Assembly: GCA_028275075.1 (NCBI GenBank)
Contig: JAQCNK010000315.1
Coordinates: forward strand, 1-10,129
Direction: 5' to 3'
DNA from: Haloarcula sp.
Lineage (GTDB): Archaea > Halobacteriota > Halobacteria > Halobacteriales > Haloarculaceae
DNA: 10,129 bases
Below, in pieces: positions 1 through 7,403 of the stretch. Each line of letters begins with the position of its first letter. The stretch's first letter is position 1. Made by a program: the position numbers and the translations under genes. The notes beneath the pieces are model-generated. The model did not search any database and had not been told where the DNA came from. It saw only the letters and a program-made list of their open reading frames with translations.

Positions 1-1569
1 GTCGTCGGCGAGTCCGACAAGGAGGAGTACTGCGACGACTACGGCATCGAGTTCGAGGGCGAGTACGAGGGGTCACGGCGGCGCTCGGCGCGGTCGACGG
101 CGCTTGGCAACAAGGTCATCTCGACCAGTCAGTGGCTCCAGCGCACCAACCGCGACGTTGCCGACTGGTACGACGTCCCGTTCAAATGGGACGAGGAACA
201 GGTGCGCCTGCCGCCCGAGATCGACGAGCACGCACAGACCGGCAACAAGTACACCCCGACCTGGTCCAGCGACGACGACCGTCTCGACGTTCCCGAGGCC
301 ATCCGGGCCTGGCGCAACTGGAAGGGGACAAACGACCTCGTCGGTTTCGCGGACATGCTCGAACGGGTCCGCCAGCGGTCGCTGCTCCCCAGCGTGGACT
401 ACCTCGTTATCGACGAGTTCCAGGACATCACCACGCTCCAGTACTCCGTCTACGAGGAGTGGCGACCGCACATGACGCGGGTGCTCCTCGCCGGCGACGA
501 CGACCAGGTGGTGTACGCCTGGCAGGGCGCAGACCCCGACCTCCTGCTCGAGGAACCCGTCGACGAGGACGTCATCCTCCCGAACTCCTACCGACTGCCG
601 TCGCGCATCCTGAACGTGGTCAACCAGGAGGTCGAACACATCGACAAGCGCCAGGACAAGGACCTGGAACCCCGTACCGAGGGGGGGAGTGTCCAGGCGA
701 TGCGCGACCGGTCGATGCTCGACGTGACCCGCGAGGTCCGCCGGACCGTCGAGGAGACCGACGAAACCGCCATGGTGCTGTTCCGTGCGCGCTACCAGAT
801 GTTCCAGTTCATCGAGGAGTTCATCGACCAGGGTATCCCGTTCAAGTGTCTGACCGACCAGCGGATGTGGACGGACCGACTGTCCCACTACGTCGACGCC
901 ATCGAGGCGCTCGACGCCGAGGAGTCGATGACCGGACTGCAGGCGCGACGTCTCGCGGATATGCTCGCGGACTCGGCGTTCGGCACCGGTGACCGCGACG
1001 AACTGTTCGGTGAACTCGACGACATCGAGGAGAGCGCCGACACCGACGACATCACCGAGATCGACATCGAACCCGACCTGATCCGCAAGCACGCCCCGTT
1101 CGTCCCCAACCCCCCCGAGGCCGCCGACATGCTCCGGAAGGTCACCAGTTTCCAGGAGCGCAGTGTCAGGGCCTACTTCGCGAGCGCGTACCGCGGGATG
1201 GACCGCAACCGCGTCCGCGTCGGCACCATCCACTCCGCAAAGGGCCGCGAGGCCGACCACGTGTTCGTCGCCACCGACCTCACCGAGAAGGTGGTCGAAC
1301 AGATGGCCGCCACCGTCGAGCAGAACAACACGCCGGTGCCGGGGGACCGCGAGTTCACCAAACGCACCAGCCCAGTTCCGACGGTGACTGACAACGAGCG
1401 ACGGGTGTTCTACGTCGGGATGTCCCGGGCCCGCCAGCGTCTGGTCTTGCTCGAACGACTCGTCGACGGCGCTCCGACGCTCCCCATCGACGTGCTGTTG
1501 CACAACGAACCGACCGAGGCGTCGCTCCAGGAACTGCTCGAGGAGGCCGGAGCACCCGTCGCGCAGTAG
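1..1569 (+). CDS. UvrD/Rep-family SF1A DNA helicase, 3' part (5' end outside window)
   Basis: The frame is open from base 1 to the TAG at 1567-1569 (522 codons), so the gene begins upstream. The Walker A region (motifs Q, I, Ia) is missing from the window. Visible SF1A motifs in order: motif II DEFQD (412-426), motif III GDDDQVVYAWQGAD (from 493), motif IV around NSYRLPSRI (about 583-612), motif V VGTIHSAKGREADHVF (about 1216-1266) and motif VI RRVFYVGMSRARQRL (about 1399-1443). UvrD/Rep helicases are 3'-5' ATP-driven DNA unwinding motors used in repair and fork restart. The stretch between motifs IV and V (about 690-1150) is strongly acidic and lacks motifs, which fits the accessory 2B-type region and halophilic composition. 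GC content and codon use match the RNase H-like gene and most of polB. The exact biological role (UvrD, Rep or an archaea-specific paralogue) cannot be told from this fragment. Confidence 0.93.
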   Translation, partial: VVGESDKEEYCDDYGIEFEGEYEGSRRRSARSTALGNKVISTSQWLQRTNRDVADWYDVPFKWDEEQVRLPPEIDEHAQTGNKYTPTWSSDDDRLDVPEAIRAWRNWKGTNDLVGFADMLERVRQRSLLPSVDYLVIDEFQDITTLQYSVYEEWRPHMTRVLLAGDDDQVVYAWQGADPDLLLEEPVDEDVILPNSYRLPSRILNVVNQEVEHIDKRQDKDLEPRTEGGSVQAMRDRSMLDVTREVRRTVEETDETAMVLFRARYQMFQFIEEFIDQGIPFKCLTDQRMWTDRLSHYVDAIEALDAEESMTGLQARRLADMLADSAFGTGDRDELFGELDDIEESADTDDITEIDIEPDLIRKHAPFVPNPPEAADMLRKVTSFQERSVRAYFASAYRGMDRNRVRVGTIHSAKGREADHVFVATDLTEKVVEQMAATVEQNNTPVPGDREFTKRTSPVPTVTDNERRVFYVGMSRARQRLVLLERLVDGAPTLPIDVLLHNEPTEASLQELLEEAGAPVAQ

Positions 1570-1588
1570 CGACTCGCCACCCCGACCG

Positions 1589-1600
1589 CTTCTCTGTTTT
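1589..1600 (+). terminator. Possible T-rich transcription terminator after the helicase gene
   Basis: About 20 nt after the helicase stop there is a pyrimidine run ending in TTTT. Archaeal RNA polymerase terminates on T-rich non-template stretches without needing a hairpin, and the next gene has its own promoter 40 nt further on. No stem-loop is visible here, so this is a weak call. Confidence 0.3.
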
Positions 1601-1640
1601 GCACCGTTACTCCGCGCGGGGAACCCCCACCGGCCGTTAG

Positions 1641-1650
1641 TTTAAAAAAC
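1641..1650 (+). promoter_or_regulatory. TATA box of the RNase H-like gene (leaderless promoter)
   Basis: The block TTTAAAAAAC stands out in GC-rich surroundings and is centred about 25 nt before the ATG at 1670. That is the spacing at which archaeal TBP/TFB would start transcription on or next to the start codon. No Shine-Dalgarno sequence precedes the ATG, consistent with a leaderless mRNA. Confidence 0.75.
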
Positions 1651-1669
1651 ACCCACACCAATAGAGTGT

Positions 1670-2290
1670 ATGGCCGCCTACGGCCGGCCGTCACTTCGAG
1701 ATCTGTTCGACGAGGCACCGACGCCGCACATCGCCCACCCGCCGCGCACCCACCACCGGGAGTTCTATCTGGCGACAGATGGCTCGTTCAGGGAGTCGGG
1801 TGGTGGACTGGGTGCTGTCATCGAGACACGCGACGGGAAGCGGGTCGCCCGGCTCTCGGTCTCGAACGACTCCCCGGACAACAACACCGCGGAGTACCGG
1901 GCGCTGCACTTCGGGCTCGATGTGCTGGCGAACCGGTCGCCGCCGGGGTCGCGGGTGGGGGTACTCGTCGACCACGACGACCTCGCGGCGAACGTCAACG
2001 CCTCTGTGCTCGCCGCCCGCGAGGGGCGGTTCGGCGCCAACCACCGGGTGTCGATTCCCCGGCGGACAGACCTCCACTGGCGCGGCATCGTCACGCGCCT
2101 GCGTGATTTCGGTGAACTCCGGGCCGCCCGTATCAACAGTGACCACAACCCCGCCCACCCGCTCGCCAACACACCCGGCGAGTACGCCCACGTCAACACC
2201 GAACCCGACCGGTGTCTCCTCCCCGAGGTCCCCTCCGCCGAGGAGCGCGTCCCGCCACCCTCGCGTGCCGACCGCCGCGCCAGCGACTAA
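1670..2290 (+). CDS. RNase H-fold protein (RNase HI-like), 206 aa
   Basis: RNase HI enzymes cleave the RNA strand of RNA-DNA hybrids with a metal-binding carboxylate cluster. Here residues 33-51 give the first beta hairpin with TDGSF (D37), followed by a Gly-rich turn. NNTAEYRAL gives the conserved Glu (E75), and VLVDHDD gives the third acid (D101 or D103/D104). The last block reads DHNPAHPLAN, with His163 where the usual Asp of an 'HNxxADxLA' pattern would be. An N-terminal extension (about 30 residues) and a Pro/Glu/Arg-rich tail (after about 180) flank the fold. The ATG at 1670 is preferred because a TATA box lies about 25 nt upstream. The gene converges with polB, and before the island arrived the two stop codons would have been roughly 0.45 kb apart. 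Family membership is secure; activity is uncertain because of the altered fourth carboxylate. It could instead be a nucleic-acid-binding paralogue. Confidence 0.82.
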   Translation: MAAYGRPSLRDLFDEAPTPHIAHPPRTHHREFYLATDGSFRESGGGLGAVIETRDGKRVARLSVSNDSPDNNTAEYRALHFGLDVLANRSPPGSRVGVLVDHDDLAANVNASVLAAREGRFGANHRVSIPRRTDLHWRGIVTRLRDFGELRAARINSDHNPAHPLANTPGEYAHVNTEPDRCLLPEVPSAEERVPPPSRADRRASD

Positions 2291-2327
2291 ACTGGCTGGC
2301 GAAAATCTTCGGTTTTCGCCAGCCAGT
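2291..2327 (+). terminator. Perfect 15-bp stem-loop directly after the RNase H-like stop codon
   Basis: ACTGGCTGGCGAAAA (2291-2305) is exactly complementary to 2313-2327, with a 7-nt loop TCTTCGG. It begins on the base after the TAA. A run of seven or more G follows, with no T tract, so it is not a bacterial-type intrinsic terminator. It may define the mRNA 3' end by protecting it or blocking read-through. polB has a comparable hairpin at its own stop codon. Confidence 0.6.
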
Positions 2328-2341
2328 GGGGGGGTTGGTTG

Positions 2342-2404
2342 CCGGTGTGTCCGGGCCGCTCGTCGCGGGACGTCCGTCCCGCTTCTCGCGGCCCTCTGTC
2401 CCCG
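2342..2404 (+). repeat. Two-stage hairpin repeat, left copy (inverted copy at 7825-7885)
   Basis: The unit is flanked by CCGGTGTGTCC and TCTGTCCCCG. Its core is symmetric: 7-bp outer stem GGGCCGC (2353-2359) with GCGGCCC (2388-2394); 5/5 internal loop TCGTC and TTCTC; 7-bp inner stem GCGGGAC (2365-2371) with GTCCCGC (2376-2382); 4-nt loop GTCC. A similar sequence lies in opposite orientation beyond the polB stop, so each convergent gene is followed by stop, hairpin, 11-14 nt spacer and this unit. Function unknown. It could be an RNA 3' element, a dispersed genomic repeat or a DNA cruciform target. Confidence 0.7.
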
Positions 2405-2495
2405 ACACGGTGCGGAAGGTAGGTGACGCGACCAGCGACGAACGCACCCCCGGTCCCGTCGCCCTGCTCGCCATCCACGTCGGGTCCGGCCGCTC
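2405..2495. other. GC-rich intergenic DNA, left half of the split convergent intergenic region
   Basis: Between the hairpin repeat and the island there is no credible gene on either strand. Open frames here are Arg/Gly/Pro-rich, as expected of chance frames in GC-rich DNA. Joined to 7715-7938 it restores the presumed pre-insertion intergenic region between the RNase H-like gene and polB. Confidence 0.6.
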
Positions 2496-2501
2496 GTGGA
2501 C
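2496..2501. repeat. Putative target-site duplication GTGGAC, left copy
   Basis: GTGGAC directly abuts the terminal inverted repeat of the left MITE-like copy. The same six bases directly abut the outer end of the right copy at 7709-7714. The inner flanks of the two copies (CGATAA at 2807-2812, GTTCAT at 7398-7403) do not match each other or this sequence. Confidence 0.65.
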
Positions 2502-2806
2502 CCCATATTCCGCACCCCCTCATTTCAGTCCGATCAATTTTCGCTCTGGCGATTAGTCGATTTATTGTATGAGATTAAACAGTACCAGTCCCGACGTGAC
2601 CGACAAAACTCCAACCGGCATCAAAACAGCCACAGAGAGCATAAAACGCGCTCTTTCGCCGGTTTCAGATGGACCTAACGAGACGATGATTGGGGACAGG
2701 GCACCTGCTGAGCCGGCTACACGCGTTGTGACAAATACCCAATTGCTGTACAAAACCGCAAGAAGGGGAAATGACGCCATCGAGGTCAAGGGGTGCGGAA
2801 TATGGG
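2502..2806 (+). mobile_element. MITE-like element, left copy (305 bp)
   Basis: Terminal inverted repeats CCCATATTCCGCACCCC (2502-2518) and GGGGTGCGGAATATGGG (2790-2806) are perfect over 17 bp. The interior is shared with a direct copy at 7404-7708: only about 3 differences in the first 231 bp but about 14 in the last 74 bp. An open frame from the ATG at 2569 exists in both copies (about 80 aa), but its differences are mostly amino-acid changing and it reads through the terminal repeat, so I do not call a gene. The short length, precise ends and lack of a transposase fit a miniature inverted-repeat transposable element. I cannot name the parent insertion sequence. Confidence 0.8.
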
Positions 2807-2832
2807 CGATAAGGCTGTAGACTGTCGTTCCT

Positions 2833-2859
2833 AAATAACTGGCGGTCAAACTAACAGCT
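2833..2859. repeat. Direct repeat flanking the small membrane protein gene, left copy
   Basis: AAATAACTGGCGGTC (2833-2847) recurs exactly at 3430-3444, and similarity continues for 12 more bases (7 of 12 identical, both ending AGCT). The two copies are 597 bp apart and bracket the minus-strand gene at 2891-3424. This copy lies downstream of that gene. It could be a recombination site, a duplicated operator or a remnant of duplication. Confidence 0.6.
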
Positions 2860-2890
2860 CCGGTTTAGCCGGTCAAGAGTGAGAAGAGAG

Positions 2891-3424
2891 CTAAGAACCA
2901 AGCCGCTTTTTCTGTCGAAGAACAAAAACAATCACAATCAAGAATAATATAATAATTGTGAATATCATGATGTCCCGTTCAAATCCATCTAAGACTAACA
3001 CCGAAGAGACCGCTTGAATTGCAGCAGTAATTGTTAAGATTGCTGTAAGAGCCACGATTGAGAGATTGAGTTGCTGGTCTTGTTTCTGCATTTCTCTTTC
3101 ATGCGCTACTTTGAATCCGCTTGGGGTTAATCCAAGGAATGCCCCTGTTCTTTTATCACTGTCTGACATTGGCATTAGTCCCTCTTTACCCGGTCGAGAA
3201 ATATCAGCATGCAATCCAGCCTGTACTGACCCGACTAACCCACATTGATGTAAGTATGCCAGAGTATCTTGGACTTCTTCTGCTTCTCCACTCACTTCTG
3301 AAACGACAGGGTGACTCTCATCATAGTCTTCGTCTTTTCCCCATATTATATCTTCTCTGTAGATTGTTTCCAGTACTTCTTCCCAATTCGGTTCTGTCAT
3401 ATTTGACTGAATAGTGTTTGCCAT
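2891..3424 (-). CDS. Winged-helix-like domain protein with two C-terminal transmembrane helices, 177 aa
   Basis: The function is not recognised. Residues about 11-110 look like a winged-helix domain: helical segments ending LAYLHQCGLVGSV, a polar wing, then LGLTPSGFKVAHERE, the 'LTP.G...A' pattern common at the end of archaeal winged-helix domains. A short Gln/Lys-rich linker follows, then two hydrophobic helices (about 119-145 and 151-169) and a basic tail RQKKR. That tail suggests a cytoplasmic C-terminus and hence a cytoplasmic N-terminal domain. The ATG at 3424 is chosen because a TATA-like TATTAT lies about 26 nt upstream; an internal ATG at codon 9 is the alternative. The gene is AT-rich and divergent from the R-M gene on the same island. 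Small winged-helix or two-TM proteins occur as regulators or membrane effectors next to defence genes, so a role with the R-M enzyme is plausible but unproven. Confidence 0.72.
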   Translation of the reverse strand: MANTIQSNMTEPNWEEVLETIYREDIIWGKDEDYDESHPVVSEVSGEAEEVQDTLAYLHQCGLVGSVQAGLHADISRPGKEGLMPMSDSDKRTGAFLGLTPSGFKVAHEREMQKQDQQLNLSIVALTAILTITAAIQAVSSVLVLDGFERDIMIFTIIILFLIVIVFVLRQKKRLGS

Positions 3425-3429
3425 TCAGC

Positions 3430-3456
3430 AAATAACTGGCGGTCGGGATAATAGCT
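3430..3456. repeat. Direct repeat flanking the small membrane protein gene, right copy
   Basis: AAATAACTGGCGGTC (3430-3444) matches 2833-2847 exactly. This copy sits 6 nt upstream of the ATG at 3424 and overlaps the predicted core promoter of that gene, so on this side it may be an operator. The downstream copy lacks the ATAATA box. Confidence 0.6.
3448..3453 (-). promoter_or_regulatory. TATA-like box of the wHTH/2-TM gene
   Basis: On the minus strand these bases read TATTAT, centred about 26 nt before the ATG at 3424, matching archaeal TATA-to-start spacing for a leaderless transcript. Confidence 0.5.
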
Positions 3457-3818
3457 GATGGAGCAACTGGAGAAGGAACTGTAGGAGACCGGCAAGTCAC
3501 GGTAGACCTTCTATCGACGGAGGGATAGGCTGTAGTTGGCCACTGTGTCACGGCTCTTGGGTTACACACACGGCTGAAGGCTACGATTCGATTTTCTCAC
3601 TGGTTTAATCTGGACGTAACCACTTGACTCCCGTGACAGTGATACTCTTCGGTGAGAGAAGCACGTAGACTCGGGTTTTCCGGAAGTCGGAGGTATAGCA
3701 ACCCAATATGAGTCAGTTCCGCAAAAGCACATGCTTCGGTGAAAGACGAGCGGCAACTGCCCCGACGTAACCGTAACTGACGAAAGGTGGGTCAGAGTCC
3801 GAAGAGTTTTATTAGCAA
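3457..3818. other. Non-coding divergent region between the two island genes
   Basis: No convincing gene is present: short frames on the minus strand here encode low-complexity, unrecognisable peptides. The region holds an imperfect inverted repeat with arms of about 25 nt (3541-3565 and 3616-3641, including CACTG..TCACGG against CCGTGACAGTG, and GGTTAC against GTAACC). It also has a short direct repeat, CTTCGGTGARAGA (about 3648 and 3734). Either could belong to a regulatory RNA or protein-binding sites controlling the divergent genes. I see no tRNA-like cloverleaf. Confidence 0.4.
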
Positions 3819-3821
3819 CGG

Positions 3822-3830
3822 GATAAAAAA
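3822..3830 (+). promoter_or_regulatory. TATA box of the R-M gene
   Basis: GATAAAAAA lies about 24 nt before the ATG at 3850, as expected for a leaderless archaeal transcript. It falls inside the frame if translation is assumed to begin at the upstream GTG (3787), which argues against that start. A second AT-rich block, TTTTATTA, is at about 3807-3814. Confidence 0.6.
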
Positions 3831-3849
3831 CACACTAATTTCGGAAACG

Positions 3850-6800
3850 ATGATACAGGACCTCCACTCGGCTTTCGTTACGCTCTCAGATGAAATCCGT
3901 GAAGAGGGTGGTGAGTTTGATTTCCGATTCAGCCTCGTTGCTCACCTGTTCACCAATGCGCTCGGATGGTCACGTACAGTTGGCGAAGGTCACGTCAACT
4001 TTGAGGACAACCGGAAAGACGTTCTGTGCTACGATGACAGCGACCCGCCGTTCCCGGTCATTGTCTGTGAAACGAAACGGCCTTCTCACGACCTTGCGCT
4101 GTCTGACTCAGAGCAATTGGAAGCTTACATGAATGGCGTTGGGAGTGCCAATTACGGCATTTTAACCAACGGACACGAATTTCAGCTCTATAACCACAAT
4201 AACGATGACAGGGAAATCAACGTTATTGATGGTTTCGAGGTAGACGCCATTGCAGAGACGGACTTTGAGGACTTAACAGATAGCCAGCGAAGTTCTCTCT
4301 CCGAACTGGAATCGCTTCATCGCAGTCGCTTCGTTGACCTCGGGGATGCCGAGTACTTCCGCGAGACGTATCAGGAGGTTCCTGTCCAGTATCAGCCCGG
4401 GACCGACGACGAGGGATACGAACTGTTCCTCAATGCGGTCAAGGACTCACTCGACGTACTGACAAACGTTCTCAGGGAGTTCTTCGACGATTACCGGGAC
4501 CGGCCCGAAGATTCCTACCCGCGTTCGTTCCTCGATTCGACGTTTCCCGACTGGAAGGACTGGCGGGAGTACACCGGCCAGAGCGGGAACGCGAGAGAAG
4601 CCTTCTGTCGAGAAACGGCGTACATCATCCTGAACCGGGCATTGTTTGCTCGAATTGCCGAGGACAAGGAGATTGTCGGACACACACGGCTCTCCTCACG
4701 CGGGATGGCTGAGACGGTGAACCGAGAGGACCGACCGTATCTCGAAGCCCTGATGGACACCTACGATGACATTGACGACCACTATCCGGACCTCTACGAA
4801 CTCGGAATCTTCGACTGGTGGTGGGTGAGTCGGGACAAGCGCCAGCAGTTCGATACGGAGGAAGAGCAACGGCAGGACGACCTCGAAGAAGACCTCAATC
4901 ACACGCTGCGGACCGTGCTGCGACGGCTGAATCGCTTTGATTTCGAGTACGTCAATCGTGACATCCTCGGTCACGTCTACGAAGATTATCTCCCGAAGCA
5001 GGAACGCAAGGAGTTGGGAGAATACTATACACCGCTTGAGGTTGTCCGGTTCATGCTCGACTCGGTGGAATACCGACCGGGTGAGAACCTTGGACAAAAG
5101 AAGGTGCTTGACCCCGCCTGTGGCAGCGGAACTTTCCTGACCGAAGTGACGGAGCGGCTAATCCAGCACTACGTGGACAAGTTCGGGAGAACGAGCGTTC
5201 ATCGGCTTGACCCAAGCGAAGCTCGCACGATTCTCGAACGAGTCGAAGAGAACGTCTACGGCATCGACATCAACCCCTTCGCCGCTCATATTACGCAAAT
5301 CAATCTCCTGTTCCGGACCATTGACCTCTACGACAAGGTGACGGAGAAGGACCCCGACTACACGATGGACGGGTTCGAGATACACGTCGCTGATACGCTT
5401 TCCCCCACGCTTCTGGAAAAGCAAGACGGGAGTACGGAGAGCGAAGGGGAACAGTCGTCGCTCGAACAGTTCGCGGCATATAACGGGCGGGCACAGTCGT
5501 TCATCGAGGACCGAAACGAGGTAGACCGCATCAAGGACGAAGAGACCTTCGACGTGGTCGTTGCGAATCCCCCCTACGTCCGGATTCAGAATCTAAGCGG
5601 AGTGAAAGACGAATATTCAGCACGGTACGCGAGCGCAATCAAGAACTTCGACATCTACGTCCCGTTCATCGAGCGGGGCCTGGAGTGGTTGACCGAGGAC
5701 GGCAAACTCACCTACATTTGCCCCAATCGGCTACTCACGAACGATTACGCACAGAAGATTCGTGACCAGCTTACAGAGGAACCAATCTCGCAACTGCTGG
5801 ATTTCAAGGATACGGAAGTTTTCGATGCTGCTACTCCATATCCCTGTATTATATGTGTCGATAGGGAAAGAGAACTGGCTGATAACAGGGTGCAGTATGC
5901 TCGTTTTGCAGACGAAAGAGAGGGGGTTCTTGAAGAAATCTATCATCTTGACCAATGGGGAACTCCGGAGGACGTAACAGAGTATGATTTGTTCCTCTAT
6001 CCGCAAAAGGAGCTACAAGTGGACAACCAAGACGACTATTTAGCCTCTTGGAAACCGATGCCTCAAGACGAACGGCGTGTTTTTGATACTCTGAAACAAT
6101 CAGCAGATTCCCGGCTCAGAGAAATCGCCAAGGAAGTATTTGTCGGTATTCAAACAAGCGCGAATCCGGTATATCTCGGATACGTTGAAGATAACCCCAA
6201 CCAAGAGATAGTCCAGTTTAGAGCGAAAGGTGACGATGAAGCCATGCCGATAAAGAGGGATATTCTTCGTCGCCTTCTTCGAGGACCGGAGATTGACCGT
6301 TGGGGAGTGAACTGGGAGGGACTGTGGTTGGTCTTCCCCTATGAGGTTGCAAATGAGGACGCAGAAGTGATGACGGAAGAAAATTTGAGAAGTAAATTTC
6401 CATACGCATGGGATTTCTTCAAAGCACACGAAAGCTATCTCAAGGACCGGAGTATGCAGAACGAAAAACAATGGTGGGCTTTCGGTCGGCGTCAGAACGT
6501 CGAAAAGATGGACCCCGACAAGATTATGACGAATATTATGAGCAGTTACAATCGGTTTGTTGCCGATACAGACGGGGAGTACTATTTTGTTGGCGGAGGA
6601 AATGCGGGCGGCTACGGAATCCAGTTGAGAGAGGAGTATGCACCAAGCTCCGAGGACCTGCTTTACTACGTAGCTCTGCTAAACTCACAAGTTCTCGAAT
6701 TCTTTCATAAGCACATCGCACCTATCTTCGGCGGGAAGTACTACTCCTACAACAAACGCTACCTTGAGCCGCACCCTATCGTTCTTCCGGGAAGTGCGCC

Positions 6801-7332
6801 GAGAGAGGATGTCGAACGGATGGCGGAGGAAATAAAGACGAAACGCGAGCAACGGACAGACCTCCGATACCGCACATCGGACGTTCGCAACTACCTCGAA
6901 GAGTACCATCGAGAGACCACCATTCTCGACTTCGTGACATCCACCAGTCTCGATGATGACGACTATCGGCAGGACCCAATTCGGACCAACGACAAGATGA
7001 GCGTCAGCTCCGAGAGAGTCTACCAAGTCGTAATGAAACGGGGACATACGCTCGATTTCGAAAAAGAACGAGTGCGTGATTTCGTATTCGAGTTGCTGAA
7101 AGCACAGGACAAGCGACTCGGTCGGATGGAGATTCTGAATCTGGAGGTTCCGACCCAAGACGACGTGCTGGCTCTCATCGAGGAATATGAGTCCGACAAA
7201 GCCCGCATCGGAGAACTGGAACAGGAAGCCGAAGAGTTGCAGGCAGAACTGGATGACCTGATTCTTCGGGATGTGTACAACCTCAATGACGACGATGTGG
7301 CAGTTGTTGAAGCGTTCTTGGAGGTCTGGTGA
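3850..7332 (+). CDS. Type IIG-like restriction-modification protein (nuclease, N6-adenine methyltransferase and target recognition in one chain), 1160 aa
   Basis: Enzymes of this Eco57I/MmeI-like class cut DNA and methylate adenine in the same recognition site. Numbering from the ATG at 3850: residues 1-130 form a PD-(D/E)XK nuclease domain with D57 (KDV), E74-x-K76 (CETKRP) and a QLEAY motif at 89-93, as in HsdR-type nucleases. A helical connector spans about 180-370. The methyltransferase starts with ELGEYYTP (388-395), then motif I DPACGSG (421-427), GIDINP (471-476) and motif IV NPPY (573-576), diagnostic of N6-adenine methylation. Residues about 760-970 look like the target-recognition region, ending [18 protein letters not shown], and a Glu-rich coiled coil lies near the C-terminus. 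A GTG at 3787 would add 21 residues, but the TATA box at 3822-3830 favours 3850. No separate specificity or helicase subunit is nearby, so it may act alone. The recognition region is AT-richer and uses AGA/AGG/ATA codons. BREX PglX is less likely because PglX lacks this N-terminal nuclease. Confidence 0.9.
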   Translation: MIQDLHSAFVTLSDEIREEGGEFDFRFSLVAHLFTNALGWSRTVGEGHVNFEDNRKDVLCYDDSDPPFPVIVCETKRPSHDLALSDSEQLEAYMNGVGSANYGILTNGHEFQLYNHNNDDREINVIDGFEVDAIAETDFEDLTDSQRSSLSELESLHRSRFVDLGDAEYFRETYQEVPVQYQPGTDDEGYELFLNAVKDSLDVLTNVLREFFDDYRDRPEDSYPRSFLDSTFPDWKDWREYTGQSGNAREAFCRETAYIILNRALFARIAEDKEIVGHTRLSSRGMAETVNREDRPYLEALMDTYDDIDDHYPDLYELGIFDWWWVSRDKRQQFDTEEEQRQDDLEEDLNHTLRTVLRRLNRFDFEYVNRDILGHVYEDYLPKQERKELGEYYTPLEVVRFMLDSVEYRPGENLGQKKVLDPACGSGTFLTEVTERLIQHYVDKFGRTSVHRLDPSEARTILERVEENVYGIDINPFAAHITQINLLFRTIDLYDKVTEKDPDYTMDGFEIHVADTLSPTLLEKQDGSTESEGEQSSLEQFAAYNGRAQSFIEDRNEVDRIKDEETFDVVVANPPYVRIQNLSGVKDEYSARYASAIKNFDIYVPFIERGLEWLTEDGKLTYICPNRLLTNDYAQKIRDQLTEEPISQLLDFKDTEVFDAATPYPCIICVDRERELADNRVQYARFADEREGVLEEIYHLDQWGTPEDVTEYDLFLYPQKELQVDNQDDYLASWKPMPQDERRVFDTLKQSADSRLREIAKEVFVGIQTSANPVYLGYVEDNPNQEIVQFRAKGDDEAMPIKRDILRRLLRGPEIDRWGVNWEGLWLVFPYEVANEDAEVMTEENLRSKFPYAWDFFKAHESYLKDRSMQNEKQWWAFGRRQNVEKMDPDKIMTNIMSSYNRFVADTDGEYYFVGGGNAGGYGIQLREEYAPSSEDLLYYVALLNSQVLEFFHKHIAPIFGGKYYSYNKRYLEPHPIVLPGSAPREDVERMAEEIKTKREQRTDLRYRTSDVRNYLEEYHRETTILDFVTSTSLDDDDYRQDPIRTNDKMSVSSERVYQVVMKRGHTLDFEKERVRDFVFELLKAQDKRLGRMEILNLEVPTQDDVLALIEEYESDKARIGELEQEAEELQAELDDLILRDVYNLNDDDVAVVEAFLEVW

Positions 7333-7360
7333 ATATAGAAGTGGAAAATAAAAGATGTCT

Positions 7361-7375
7361 GGAATTGGTAATTCC
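7361..7375 (+). terminator. Small hairpin after the R-M gene
   Basis: GGAATT and AATTCC pair around a GGT loop 28 nt after the stop codon. The stem is only 6 bp and mostly A-T, with no long T run behind it, so this is a modest terminator candidate before the right MITE-like copy. Confidence 0.35.
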
Positions 7376-7403
7376 GTCAAAAGTCACTGAATGGTTAGTT
7401 CAT

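Noticed and set aside
73..1503. Long minus-strand open frame (476 codons) across the helicase gene
   Set aside because: It is antisense to clear SF1A helicase motifs. Long antisense frames are expected in GC-rich haloarchaeal genes, and its Val/Asp/Gly/Leu-rich translation shows no domain.
2569..2820. Roughly 80-codon open frame inside each MITE-like copy as a real small gene
   Set aside because: It is open in both copies, but differences between them are mostly amino-acid changing and concentrated in the last third. It runs through the terminal repeat, and no domain is recognisable. Conservation looks like DNA-level element identity.
2562..2849. Hydrophobic minus-strand frame in the left MITE-like copy as a membrane protein
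   Set aside because: The equivalent frame in the right copy is broken by a stop codon, and it would start outside the element. Most likely chance.
3562..3756. Minus-strand 64-codon frame between the two island genes
   Set aside because: No promoter or recognisable domain, and an odd composition (Cys/Ser/Arg) unlike haloarchaeal proteins. Treated as non-coding.
3787..3849. GTG at 3787 as the R-M start codon
   Set aside because: It would place the best TATA box inside the coding region. The 21 extra residues show no conserved feature, and the ATG at 3850 has proper promoter spacing.
3850..7332. BREX PglX or a stand-alone type I HsdM as the identity of the large gene
   Set aside because: An N-terminal PD-(D/E)XK nuclease is fused to the methyltransferase, and no other BREX or Hsd genes lie in the window. 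A type IIG-like enzyme fits better.
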